Source of the DNA: Acidimicrobiia bacterium
GTDB lineage: Bacteria > Acidobacteriota > Vicinamibacteria > Vicinamibacterales > UBA2999
Reading direction: 5' to 3'
Length of the DNA stretch: 64,000 nucleotides
Assembly (NCBI GenBank): GCA_016871275.1
Contig: VFZG01000008.1
Coordinates: forward strand, 1 to 64,000
Positions 41,873 through 50,440 of this stretch are shown piece after piece (position 1 is the first letter of the stretch; each line of letters starts with the position of its first letter). The notes below the pieces were generated by a model that had not been told where the DNA came from, did not search any database, and was given only the letters and a program-made list of their open reading frames with translations. The position numbers and the translations under genes were made by a program.

Positions 41873-43248
41873 TGTCCATCTCGTTGCCCGAGCGCACCGC
41901 GACCCGCGTGGCTTCGCTGACACCCAGAGAAATCGTCTCGGAGCTCGACAAATATGTCGTCGGGCAGTCGAAAGCGAAGCGCGCCGTGGCAATCGCCCTC
42001 CGCAACCGCATGCGCCGCCAGCAGCTGCCGGCCGATCTCGCCGAAGACGTGGCGCCGAAGAACATCCTGATGATCGGCCCCACCGGTGTCGGCAAGACGG
42101 AGATCGCGCGGCGCCTCGCGAAGCTGGCGCACTCGCCGTTCATCAAGGTGGAAGCGTCGAAGTTCACCGAGGTGGGCTATGTCGGCCGCGACGTGGAGTC
42201 GATGGTGCGGGATCTCGTCGAGCTGGCCGTCAACATGGTGCGCGAAGAGCGCATCGAAGAAGTCCGCGCGAAGGCGGAGCTCAATACCGAGGAGCGGCTG
42301 CTGGACCTGCTGTTGCCGCCGCGCCCGGCCGCGCCGGACGAGGATCCCGGACGCATTCGCGACGAGATGGGCGGCACCCGCCAGCGCATGCGCGAGCAGC
42401 TGCGTGACGGCAAGCTCGACGAACGGACGGTGGAGATCGACGTCCAGGAGAAATCGTTCCCGTCGATCGAGTTGATCACCGGGTCGTCGATGGAAGAAGT
42501 CGGCGTCAACCTGCGCGACATGATGCCCGGACTGTTCCAGGGCCGGTCGAAGCGCCGCCGCGTGACCGTGGCCGAAGCGCGCGAGCGGCTGGCCGCTGAA
42601 GAACAGCAGAAACTGATCGATATGGACGTCGTGGCCGGGGACGCGGTCGAACGCGTCGAGCAGGCCGGCATCATCTTCGTCGACGAGATCGACAAGATCG
42701 CCGGTCGCGAGGGCAGCCACGGCCCGGAAGTCAGCCGCGAAGGCGTGCAGCGCGACATCCTGCCGATCGTTGAAGGCACCACGGTCAACACCAAGCACGG
42801 CATGGTGCGCACCGATCACATCCTGTTCATCGCCGCCGGCGCGTTCCACGTGTCGAAGCCGTCGGACCTGATCCCCGAGCTGCAGGGGCGTTTCCCGATT
42901 CGCGTCGAGCTGGAGCCGCTCGGCCAGGCCGAGTTCGTGAGGATTCTCACCGAGCCGCGCAGCGCCTTGATCAAGCAGTACATCGCGCTGATGGCGACCG
43001 AGGGCGTCGACCTGCGCTTCACCGATGACGGCGTGGCGACCATCGCCGAGTTCGCGGCGCTGGTCAACGAGCACACCGAGAACATCGGCGCCCGCCGCCT
43101 GCATACCGTGATGGAGCGGCTGCTCGACGAAGTGTCGTTCGAGGCGCCGGATCTCGACGACAAGTCCATGACGATCGACGGGCCGTACGTGCGACGCATG
43201 CTGGCGGACATCGTCAAGAACGAAGACCTGTCGCGCTACATCCTCTGA
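41872..43248 (+). CDS. hslU: HslU ATPase subunit of the HslUV protease
   Basis: 458 residues from ATG 41872. AAA+ unfoldase: [31 protein letters not shown] start, Walker [18 protein letters not shown], pore and I-domain region (about 100-235), Walker [17 protein letters not shown], sensor [29 protein letters not shown], and the C-terminal docking tail NEDLSRYIL. Complete length. Its stop overlaps the next ATG. Confidence 0.97.
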   Translation: MSISLPERTATRVASLTPREIVSELDKYVVGQSKAKRAVAIALRNRMRRQQLPADLAEDVAPKNILMIGPTGVGKTEIARRLAKLAHSPFIKVEASKFTEVGYVGRDVESMVRDLVELAVNMVREERIEEVRAKAELNTEERLLDLLLPPRPAAPDEDPGRIRDEMGGTRQRMREQLRDGKLDERTVEIDVQEKSFPSIELITGSSMEEVGVNLRDMMPGLFQGRSKRRRVTVAEARERLAAEEQQKLIDMDVVAGDAVERVEQAGIIFVDEIDKIAGREGSHGPEVSREGVQRDILPIVEGTTVNTKHGMVRTDHILFIAAGAFHVSKPSDLIPELQGRFPIRVELEPLGQAEFVRILTEPRSALIKQYIALMATEGVDLRFTDDGVATIAEFAALVNEHTENIGARRLHTVMERLLDEVSFEAPDLDDKSMTIDGPYVRRMLADIVKNEDLSRYIL

Positions 43249-44708
43249 TGATCCATGCGACTATCGAGTCACGCGCCCGTCGCGCGAAGCGTTCGCGCAG
43301 GGCTGGCACGGTCGTGGTGCTGTGTCTCGTCACCCTGGCGTGCGGTAAGAAAGGGCCACCGCTGGCGCCGCTGGTGCGCGTGCCGGCGGCCGTGACCGCG
43401 GTGACGCCGCAGCGCGTTGGCGACGATGTCTACGTGTCGTTCACCGCGCCGGACACCAACGCCGACGGTCTGAAGCCGGCCTCCATCGCGGCGCTGGAGG
43501 TGTACGCCGTCACCTCGGAACGCGTGCCCCGGACCAAGAAGCAGCGTGCATTCGCCACGCTGATCGCGACGTTGCCGGTGCGGATGGCGCTTCCGCCGCC
43601 GGTGCCCGCCAATGGGTCGGCCCCGCCGCCGCTGCCGGTGCCGCCCGGCGTGGAACAGGGGGCGGCGGTGGCAGTCAAGGAAACGCTGACCGCGGCGGCA
43701 CACGTGCCGGTGGAACTGCCCGTCGACAAAGACGCCGATCCTTCGATGGTCGTGGCCGCGGAAGACGGCCCGCCGTTCGGACCGCTGGTGGCCCCGCCCC
43801 CGGCCCAGTTGCCGCGGCGTCACTACTTCGTGGTCGGTATCAGCCCCCGCGGCCGCGAGAGCACGCCCTCAACGCCGGTGTCGTTGCCGCTCGAGTCGGG
43901 AAGCTCGGCTCCAGGCCAGCCAGTGGTCGCGCACACTGTGAGCGAACTGACCATGACGTGGACGCCGCCGCCGGACGCGCGCACCGCGTCGTTGCAGTTG
44001 GCGCCCACCAGCAAGCCCGTGCCGGCCGGCGCCAATGTCACGCCTACCAACACGACTCCGGCAGTGCCGGCGGCGTTGCCGCCAATCGTCGCAAAACGGT
44101 TTGGCCTGACGTTCGAGACGCAAGCCACGCGTTACAACATCTATGATCTGTCGCCCGCATTCACACCAACAGAGTCAGGCGGGCTCCGGCAAGACCTCGC
44201 CGAGGCCGGGCCGCCGCCGGATCCCTTCGCGATCAAGCTGCCGGCGCCCATCAACCCGGCGCCGCTGCTCGCCCCCGAGTTCGTGAGCAAAGGCGTCGTG
44301 TTTGGCGTCGAACGGTGCTTTGAAGTGCGGCCGGTCGATGCCGTCTCCGGCATCACCCTGATTGGGCCGGCGTCTCCGAAGACCTGCCTCACGCCGCAAG
44401 ACACCTTCCCGCCGGCCGCGCCCCTGAACCTGGTGGCGATCGCCGGACCGGGCGTGATCAACCTGATCTGGGATCCGAACAGCGAGACCGACCTCGCCGG
44501 CTACATCGTGTTGCGCGGCGAGGCGCAGGCTGGCACACTGGGTGCGCTGCAGGCCATCACGCCCGAGCCGATCACCGTCACCTCCTATCGCGACGAAACC
44601 GTCAAGCCCGGCACGCGGTACGTGTACGCTGTGGTGGCCGTGGACACGGCGATGCCGCAGAACGTGAGCGCGCAGTCGAATCGCGCGGAAGAAACGGCCA
44701 GGCAGTAG
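43248..44708 (+). CDS. Predicted lipoprotein with fibronectin type III-like domains
   Basis: 486 residues, coupled to hslU (TGATG). Basic N-region, then lipobox LVTLAC-GKKGPPLAPL, the motif common in small lipoproteins. Two long Pro/Ala-rich spacers (about 115-170, 225-280). The C-terminal ~110 residues fit an FN3 domain (PLNLVAIAGPGVINLIWDPNSETDLAGYIVLRG, GTRYVYAVVAVD), and an N-terminal segment (PAAVTAVTPQRVGDDVYVSFTAP) fits another. Probably an envelope surface or scaffold protein; no enzyme motif. Confidence 0.75.
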   Translation: MIHATIESRARRAKRSRRAGTVVVLCLVTLACGKKGPPLAPLVRVPAAVTAVTPQRVGDDVYVSFTAPDTNADGLKPASIAALEVYAVTSERVPRTKKQRAFATLIATLPVRMALPPPVPANGSAPPPLPVPPGVEQGAAVAVKETLTAAAHVPVELPVDKDADPSMVVAAEDGPPFGPLVAPPPAQLPRRHYFVVGISPRGRESTPSTPVSLPLESGSSAPGQPVVAHTVSELTMTWTPPPDARTASLQLAPTSKPVPAGANVTPTNTTPAVPAALPPIVAKRFGLTFETQATRYNIYDLSPAFTPTESGGLRQDLAEAGPPPDPFAIKLPAPINPAPLLAPEFVSKGVVFGVERCFEVRPVDAVSGITLIGPASPKTCLTPQDTFPPAAPLNLVAIAGPGVINLIWDPNSETDLAGYIVLRGEAQAGTLGALQAITPEPITVTSYRDETVKPGTRYVYAVVAVDTAMPQNVSAQSNRAEETARQ

Positions 44709-44728
44709 GGCAGGCAGTCGGGGAGCAG

Positions 44729-45487
44729 ATGGATCGCATCTACAAGCTTAGGCAGGGCAGTGACGGTCGGTACGCCGTTGAGCGGGATGGGCAGCTGTTC
44801 TGGCTGACAGGCGACGTGTTCGGTCAGTACGGCGCCGGCGAGGCGGTGCCCGCCGGCTCGCATGCCTGCATGGCGCCGGTGCGGCCGTCGATCGTCGTGT
44901 GCATCGGGTTGAACTACAAGGACCACGCCGCAGAGATGAACAAGAAGCTGCCGGCCGAGCCGCTGGTGTTTCTCAAGCCGCAGAGCTCGGTGATTGGCCC
45001 GGACGATCCGATTCGTATTCCCTCGTGGGCCGGGCGCATCGAGCACGAAGCCGAGATGGCCGTCGTCATCGGGAAGCGCGCGTCCGGCGTCACGGCGGCG
45101 AATGCCATGGACTACGTGCTGGGCCTGACGTGCCTCAACGACGTGACGGCGCGAGAGCTGCAGGCCAGGGACGTCCAGTATTCGCGCGCCAAGGGTTTCG
45201 ATACCTTCTGCCCGATCGGCCCGTGCATCGCTGTTGGTCTCGATCCGTCGGCGCTTGGCATTGAGGGATCGGTCAACGGCGAGCGCCGGCACCACTCCAA
45301 CACGCGCGAGCTGATTTTCCCGGTGCCGTATCTGATCGAACACGTGACGCGCTTCATGACCCTGAACCCCGGCGACGTGATCACGACCGGCACCCCGTCC
45401 GGCGTCGGCCCGCTCACTCCCGGCGACCGCATGACGGTCACGCTCGAGGGCGTCGGCACGCTGTCCAACCCCTGCATCGCCGGATGA
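44729..45487 (+). CDS. Fumarylacetoacetate hydrolase (FAH)-family protein
   Basis: 252 residues. N-terminal ~50 residues small domain, then the FAH fold: [32 protein letters not shown], metal ligands in [14 protein letters not shown] and [11 protein letters not shown], then [13 protein letters not shown] and [16 protein letters not shown]. Members cleave or isomerise beta-diketo acids, 2-oxo-hydrates or oxaloacetate (FAHD1). It overlaps the carboxylase beta gene by 4 nt, so a link to catabolic acyl-CoA or oxo-acid flow is plausible. Confidence 0.88.
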   Translation: MDRIYKLRQGSDGRYAVERDGQLFWLTGDVFGQYGAGEAVPAGSHACMAPVRPSIVVCIGLNYKDHAAEMNKKLPAEPLVFLKPQSSVIGPDDPIRIPSWAGRIEHEAEMAVVIGKRASGVTAANAMDYVLGLTCLNDVTARELQARDVQYSRAKGFDTFCPIGPCIAVGLDPSALGIEGSVNGERRHHSNTRELIFPVPYLIEHVTRFMTLNPGDVITTGTPSGVGPLTPGDRMTVTLEGVGTLSNPCIAG

Positions 45488-47025
45488 ATCCCATCGATCG
45501 CCTCACCGAGCGCGAGCGGCTCGCCGAGCTGGGCGGCGGCGCGGCGCGGCTCGAGAAGCAGCACGCCCAGGGCAAGCTCACCGCGCGCGAGCGGATGACG
45601 CGACTGTTCGACGCCGGCACCTTCGAGGAAGTCGACAAGCTCGTCACCCATCGCTGCCAGGACTTCGGGATGGAGGAACAGATCATCCCGGGTGACGGCG
45701 TGGTCAGCGGGCACGGCCGGGTGCACGGCCGCGTGGTCTACGCGTTCGCGCAGGACTTCACGGTGTTCGGCGGCTCGCTGTCCGAAACCAACGCCGCCAA
45801 GATCTGCAAGGTCATGGACATGGCGGTGCGCAACGGCGCGCCGATTGTCGGCCTGAACGACTCGGGAGGGGCGCGCATCCAGGAGGGGGTGGTCTCGCTC
45901 GGCGGCTACTCCGACATCTTCCTGCGCAATACCCTGGCCTCGGGCGTCGTGCCGCAGATCTCCGCGATCATGGGGCCGTGCGCCGGCGGCGCCGTCTACT
46001 CGCCGGCCATTACCGACTTCATCGTGATGGTGAAGCAGACCAGCTACATGTTCGTCACCGGCCCCGACGTGATCAAGACCGTGACGCACGAGGACGTCAC
46101 CAAGGAAGACCTTGGCGGCGCGATGACACACAACGAGAAGAGCGGCGTCGCGCACTTCGCCGTCGAAGACGACGCAGAGTGCATCGCGCTGATTCGCGAA
46201 CTGTTGTCGTTCATGCCCGACAACAACCTCGACGATCCGCCGCGCACCGCCACCGGCGACCCGCTCGATCGCGAAGACGATGCCCTCGACGCGCTGGTGC
46301 CGGTGTCGCCCAACCAGCCGTACGACATGCTGGACCTGATCCACACCATCGCAGACGAGGGCTACTTCCTGGAAGTGCACCAGCACTATGCGAAGAACAT
46401 CGTGGTCGGCTTTGCGCGGCTTGGCGGACGCCCGGTCGGCATTGTCGCCAACCAGCCGGCCAGCCTGGCCGGCACGCTCGACATCAACGCCTCGGTGAAG
46501 GGCGCGCGGTTCGTGCGCTTCTGTGATGCCTTCAACATTCCGCTGATCACGTTCGAAGACGTGCCAGGCTTCCTGCCAGGGACGGTGCAGGAATACGGCG
46601 GCATCATCCGGCATGGCGCCAAGCTGCTGTATGCCTTCGCCGAAGCCACGGTGCCGAAGATCACCGTCATCACCCGCAAGGCCTACGGCGGCGCCTACTG
46701 CGTGATGGCGAGCAAGCACCTTCGCACCGACTTCAACTACGCGTGGCCGAGCGCGGAGATTGCCGTCATGGGGGCCGAGGGCGCCGTCAACATCCTCTAC
46801 AAGCGCGACATCGAGAAGGCCGCCGATCCCGCGGCGATGCGCGCGCAGAAGATCGCCGAGTTCCGAGACCGCTTTGCCAGCCCCTACGTCGCCGCCGAGC
46901 GTGGCTACGTCGACGAGGTGATCCTGCCGAGGATGACGCGCGCCAAGCTGGTGCAGGCGCTGGCCACGCTCGACCACAAGCGCGACAAGAACCCGCCGAA
47001 GAAGCATGGCAACATCCCGCTCTAG
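45484..47025 (+). CDS. pccB: Acyl-CoA carboxylase beta (carboxyltransferase) subunit, propionyl-CoA type
   Basis: 513 residues. Carboxyltransferase moves CO2 from biotin to acyl-CoA. Full two-lobe crotonase-like fold: [63 protein letters not shown], acyl-CoA pocket [13 protein letters not shown], and [33 protein letters not shown], with [15 protein letters not shown]. It is the PccB/MmdA type, not AccA/D. Biotin carboxylase and biotin carrier lie 1.4 kb downstream. Confidence 0.93.
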   Translation: MNPIDRLTERERLAELGGGAARLEKQHAQGKLTARERMTRLFDAGTFEEVDKLVTHRCQDFGMEEQIIPGDGVVSGHGRVHGRVVYAFAQDFTVFGGSLSETNAAKICKVMDMAVRNGAPIVGLNDSGGARIQEGVVSLGGYSDIFLRNTLASGVVPQISAIMGPCAGGAVYSPAITDFIVMVKQTSYMFVTGPDVIKTVTHEDVTKEDLGGAMTHNEKSGVAHFAVEDDAECIALIRELLSFMPDNNLDDPPRTATGDPLDREDDALDALVPVSPNQPYDMLDLIHTIADEGYFLEVHQHYAKNIVVGFARLGGRPVGIVANQPASLAGTLDINASVKGARFVRFCDAFNIPLITFEDVPGFLPGTVQEYGGIIRHGAKLLYAFAEATVPKITVITRKAYGGAYCVMASKHLRTDFNYAWPSAEIAVMGAEGAVNILYKRDIEKAADPAAMRAQKIAEFRDRFASPYVAAERGYVDEVILPRMTRAKLVQALATLDHKRDKNPPKKHGNIPL

Positions 47026-47040
47026 GCTGATAACGGTCCG

Positions 47041-47706
47041 TTGCCACCCCTCAGATTTGCCGCCCGCGCCGTCGTTTTCGACATCGACGGTACCATCGTC
47101 GACAACATGCACCTGCACGCCGAGGCGTTCTCGGTGTTCGCGGAGCGCCATGGGCTGCCGCCGCTGACGCCGCAGGATCGCGCCCGTCTCGATGGCCGGC
47201 GCAACAGCGAGATCTTTCCCATCCTGTTCAACCGCGAGGTGCCGCGCGAAGAGTGGCAGGCGTACGAACACGAGAAGGAAGGCCTGTACCGCGAGCTGTC
47301 CAAGGGACGCCTGTCGCCCATGAAGGGCCTGCATGCGCTGATTGATGGCCTGCGCCAATCGCAGACTCCTGTCGCGCTGGCGACCTCGGCCCCGAAACCG
47401 AACGTCGAGCACACGCTGGCCGAACTCAATCTGGCCGGCGCGTTTCCGGTGATCGTGCGCGGTGACGAAGTGGCGCACGGCAAGCCGGCGCCCGACGTGT
47501 TCCTCGAAGCGGCCCGCCGCCTTGGCGTCGATCCGGCACACTGCCTGGTCTTCGAAGATGCCCAGATGGGCATCGAGGCGGCCCAGGCGGCAGGCATGCG
47601 AGTGGTGGCCCTCACCACCAGTTTCACGGCCTCGCACTTCGCGCGGCTGGTGCCGCCGCCCTCCTTTGTCTGCGGCGACTTCGAGGAATTCCTCCGCACC
47701 GGCTAG
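47041..47706 (+). CDS. HAD-superfamily phosphatase / phosphomutase (beta-PGM-like)
   Basis: 221 residues with a TTG start at 47041. Motif I VVFDIDGTIVDN, helical cap (about 18-85), motif II LATSAPKPN, motif III GKPAPDVFLEAARRLG, motif IV LVFEDAQMGIEAAQAAGMRVV. Cap type and spacing suit beta-phosphoglucomutase or phosphatase of small sugar phosphates. Substrate not readable. 15 bp after pccB. Confidence 0.87.
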   Translation: MPPLRFAARAVVFDIDGTIVDNMHLHAEAFSVFAERHGLPPLTPQDRARLDGRRNSEIFPILFNREVPREEWQAYEHEKEGLYRELSKGRLSPMKGLHALIDGLRQSQTPVALATSAPKPNVEHTLAELNLAGAFPVIVRGDEVAHGKPAPDVFLEAARRLGVDPAHCLVFEDAQMGIEAAQAAGMRVVALTTSFTASHFARLVPPPSFVCGDFEEFLRTG

Positions 47707-47742
47707 GCCGCCCGGCCTTTGCGACCGGCCGCTCGCGAGGGG

Positions 47743-47768
47743 ATGCCGGCCATCCGGCTGGCCGGCAT
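47743..47768 (+). terminator. Stem-loop after the HAD gene
   Basis: ATGCCGGCC, 8-nt loop, GGCCGGCAT: perfect 9-bp stem 37 bp after the HAD stop, in a 121-bp gap. No T-run. Confidence 0.5.
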
Positions 47769-47827
47769 GAACGGATCGCAGCCGACTGCCGTCTACTTTA
47801 GTCGGTTCGGATTACAAGGAGCGGTTC

Positions 47828-48271
47828 ATGAAGAGAGTTGTGACGGTGGTCGTTGCGGCGTTGCTGTGTGCGGCACAGCCGGCCGGCCTGATGGCATCGG
47901 CGGCTGAGGCGCAGGCGGGGACGGTGAAGGTCACGGTGACCTACAAGGGCAAGGGCGGCACGGTGGATGCCACGCGCAAGCTGTGGGTGTACCTGTTCGA
48001 CACGCCAAACATCGGGCCGGACTCGCAGCCGATCGTTCAGATGGCACTCGAGACGAACGGTAGCGAGGCCGTGTTCCAGAGCGTGGCCGCCGGCATCGTG
48101 TACATCGCGGTGGCGTTCGATGAAAAGGGCGCGATGGACGGCCAGGGGCCGCCTCCGCCGGGCACGCCCATCTCGATCCTGGCCGATGCCAATGGCGCCC
48201 CGCGCGGTTTGGCGCCAGGTGACAAGGCGATCGCCACGCTGACGTTCGACGACGCGATGCGAATGCAGTAA
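47828..48271 (+). CDS. Small secreted protein, predicted beta-sandwich
   Basis: 147 residues with AAGGAG ribosome site (ACAAGGAGCGGTTC-ATG). Signal peptide ends near ASAAEA-QA. The mature part is strand-rich (GTVKVTVTYKGKGGTVDATRKLWVYLFDTPN, EAVFQSVAAGIVYIAVAFDEKG) with a PPPPG turn. It looks like a small Cu-binding/CarboxypepD_reg or DUF-type Ig-like fold. No known family assigned. It lies between two terminator-like stems, so it is its own unit. Confidence 0.78.
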   Translation: MKRVVTVVVAALLCAAQPAGLMASAAEAQAGTVKVTVTYKGKGGTVDATRKLWVYLFDTPNIGPDSQPIVQMALETNGSEAVFQSVAAGIVYIAVAFDEKGAMDGQGPPPPGTPISILADANGAPRGLAPGDKAIATLTFDDAMRMQ

Positions 48272-48281
48272 GGCGCAATCG

Positions 48282-48316
48282 TGCCGTGGCGCGCGTGCAC
48301 CGCTCGCGCCACGGCA
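48282..48316 (+). terminator. Stem-loop after the small secreted protein gene
   Basis: TGCCGTGGCGCG, 11-nt loop, CGCGCCACGGCA: perfect 12-bp stem 10 bp after the stop, followed by TTGTCTGGTTT. A good terminator candidate despite the broken T-run. Confidence 0.6.
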
Positions 48317-48380
48317 TTGTCTGGTTTCCCGAAGGCACGGAATTCCCCCGCCCGCGACCGCGCGCGCCACCCGTAACTGT

Positions 48381-48386
48381 TAGAAT
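48381..48386 (+). promoter_or_regulatory. TAGAAT -10-like element before the biotin carboxylase gene
   Basis: GTTAGAATCGTAAGCGGTTCGGCCCA-ATG; ends 18 nt before the start, leader about 11 nt, no Shine-Dalgarno sequence. Confidence 0.4.
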
Positions 48387-48404
48387 CGTAAGCGGTTCGG
48401 CCCA

Positions 48405-49904
48405 ATGAAGAAGATCCTGATTGCCAACCGCGGGGAGATCGCGGTTCGTGTCATCCGGGCGTGTCGCGACATGGGCATCGCCACGGCGGCGGTGTATTCG
48501 GAGTGCGATCGCGCTGCCCTCCACGTGCGGCTCGCCGGCGAGGCATGGCCGGTCGGTCCCAGCGCGCCCCGCGAAAGCTACCTGCGGATCGACGCGATTG
48601 TCGACGCCGCGAAGCGTGCCGGGGCCGATGCCGTGCACCCGGGCTACGGCTTCCTCGCAGAGAACGAAGACTTCGCCGCGGCGTGCCGCGATGCGGGCCT
48701 GACCTTCATTGGCCCGTCGCCGGAAGCGATCAGGTTGATGGGCAGCAAGACCGCGGCGCGTCGGGTGGCGATCAAGGCCGGCGTGCCGGTGGTGCCTGGC
48801 ACCGAAGCGCCGCTGAGCGACCAGGCGTCCGATGCCGAGGTGCTGGCGGTCGCCAGGCAGATTGGTTACCCGCTCATGCTGAAGGCCGTCGCCGGCGGCG
48901 GCGGCAAAGGCATGCGGATGGTGGGGGCGGAAGCGGACCTGCCGGGTGCGCTCAGGGCGGCGCGCTCGGAAGCGCAATTCGCGTTCGGTGATGGCGCCGT
49001 GTATTTGGAGCGCCGCATTCTGGCGCCTCGTCACATCGAAGTCCAGTTGCTGGGCGATCATCACGGCACCGTGCTGCCGTTCGTCGAACGCGAGTGTTCG
49101 ATCCAGCGCCGGCACCAGAAGGTCGTCGAGGAATCGCCGTCAATGGTGGTGTCTCCGGAACTGCGCCGCCGAATGACGTCGGCGGCCGCGTCGGTCGCCC
49201 GGGGCGTTGGTTATACCAATGCCGGCACCATCGAGTTCCTGCTCGACACCGATGGCTCCTTCTACTTCCTCGAGATGAACACGCGGCTGCAGGTCGAGCA
49301 TCCGATCACCGAAATGGTGACCGGTGTCGACCTGGTGCAGTGGCAGATTCGCATTGCGCGCGGCGAGCGGCTCGATCTCGATCCGGAGGCGCTGTTGCAA
49401 CCCAGAGCGCACGCCATCGAGTGCCGCATTTACGCGGAGGACCCGGACAACAACTTCCTGCCCTCGCCCGGGCGCATCCAGGGCCTGCGCGTGCCGCAGG
49501 GGCCCGGCGTGCGCGACGACAGCGGCGCCTATGAAGGCGGCGAGGTGCCGATCTTCTACGACCCGATGATCTCGAAGCTGATCACCTGGGGCGATACCCG
49601 CGAGCACGCCATGCAGCGCATGCGGCGCGCGCTGGCCGAGTACCAGGTCCGCGGCATCCGCACCACGATTCCGTTCTTCCAGTGGATCCTGGCGGACGAG
49701 GACTTCACCGCCGGCCGGTTCGACACCGGTTTCATCGAGCGGAAGCTCGGCAAGGGGCCGTTGCAGGCGATTGAACCGACCCACGAAGACCTGGCGGCGA
49801 TGGCGGCCGCCGTGCACCTGTTCACCAGGCCGGTCACCAACGGCACCGCTGCCGCGGCTTCGAGCCGCTGGCGCGACGCCGGCCGGACGGAGGCGCGGCG
49901 ATGA
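48405..49904 (+). CDS. accC: Biotin carboxylase subunit of acyl-CoA carboxylase
   Basis: 499 residues. ATP-grasp enzyme carboxylating biotin with bicarbonate. Seen: KKILIANRGEIAVRVIRACRDMG, HPGYGFLAENEDFA, ATP loop KAVAGGGGKGMRMV, ECSIQRRHQKVVEESPS, EFLLDTDGSFYFLEMNTRLQVEHPITE and AIECRIYAEDP. It is longer than E. coli AccC (~450) by a C-terminal extension, like N-terminal halves of PccA/MccA. It overlaps the biotin carrier gene by ATGA, and pairs functionally with pccB. Confidence 0.94.
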   Translation: MKKILIANRGEIAVRVIRACRDMGIATAAVYSECDRAALHVRLAGEAWPVGPSAPRESYLRIDAIVDAAKRAGADAVHPGYGFLAENEDFAAACRDAGLTFIGPSPEAIRLMGSKTAARRVAIKAGVPVVPGTEAPLSDQASDAEVLAVARQIGYPLMLKAVAGGGGKGMRMVGAEADLPGALRAARSEAQFAFGDGAVYLERRILAPRHIEVQLLGDHHGTVLPFVERECSIQRRHQKVVEESPSMVVSPELRRRMTSAAASVARGVGYTNAGTIEFLLDTDGSFYFLEMNTRLQVEHPITEMVTGVDLVQWQIRIARGERLDLDPEALLQPRAHAIECRIYAEDPDNNFLPSPGRIQGLRVPQGPGVRDDSGAYEGGEVPIFYDPMISKLITWGDTREHAMQRMRRALAEYQVRGIRTTIPFFQWILADEDFTAGRFDTGFIERKLGKGPLQAIEPTHEDLAAMAAAVHLFTRPVTNGTAAAASSRWRDAGRTEARR

Positions 49905-50431
49905 CGTTCGAAGTCGCGATCGGCGATCGTGTCCGCACCGTGAGCGTCGTCCGCAAGGGCGGCCTGCTGCACGTCGACCTCGACGGCCGGATGCACGTGG
50001 TGGATGCGCGGCGCGTCAACGAATCGATGGTCTCGATGCTGGTCCAGTCCGAGGGCGCCGACGCGCCCGCCACGTCGGTTGATGCGGCGTTTGCCTCGCA
50101 GAGCACCCAGGGCGACCTCGATGTGCATCTCGACGGCCGGACGATCCCGGTGGCGATCCGCCCGGCTGGTTCGTTCGGCCGTCAGAAGCAGGCGGGCCAC
50201 GGCGGCGGCGCCAGCGGCCCTCAGCGCGTCGTCGCGCCGATGCCCGGCAAGGTCGTTCGCGTGCTGGTCAAGGCCGGCGATGACGTCGCCGCGCGGCAAG
50301 GGCTCGTGGTCGTCGAAGCGATGAAGATGGAAAACGAGCTTCGCGCCGGCCGTGCCGGCCGCGTACGGGATGTCTCCGTGCGGGAGGGCCAGTCGGTCGA
50401 CGCCGGCGCCGTGCTGCTGGTCGTTGAATAG
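49901..50431 (+). CDS. Biotin carboxyl carrier protein-like subunit
   Basis: 176 residues. C-terminal biotinyl domain VVAPMPGKVVRVLVKAGDDVAARQGLVVVEAMKMENEL, with the biotin Lys in EAMKM. The N-terminal ~100 residues (VAIGDRVRTVSVVRKGGLLHVDLDGRMHVVDARRV) form a beta-rich region as in the BT domain of PCC alpha chains. Thus accC plus this gene equal a split PccA. Coupled to accC by overlap. Confidence 0.92.
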   Translation: MTFEVAIGDRVRTVSVVRKGGLLHVDLDGRMHVVDARRVNESMVSMLVQSEGADAPATSVDAAFASQSTQGDLDVHLDGRTIPVAIRPAGSFGRQKQAGHGGGASGPQRVVAPMPGKVVRVLVKAGDDVAARQGLVVVEAMKMENELRAGRAGRVRDVSVREGQSVDAGAVLLVVE

Positions 50432-50440
50432 ATCGAGTTG

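Noticed and set aside
45112-47637. 841-aa antisense ORF over pccB and HAD genes
   Set aside because: Shadow of well-supported plus-strand genes; no domain, low-complexity His/Val/Asp composition.
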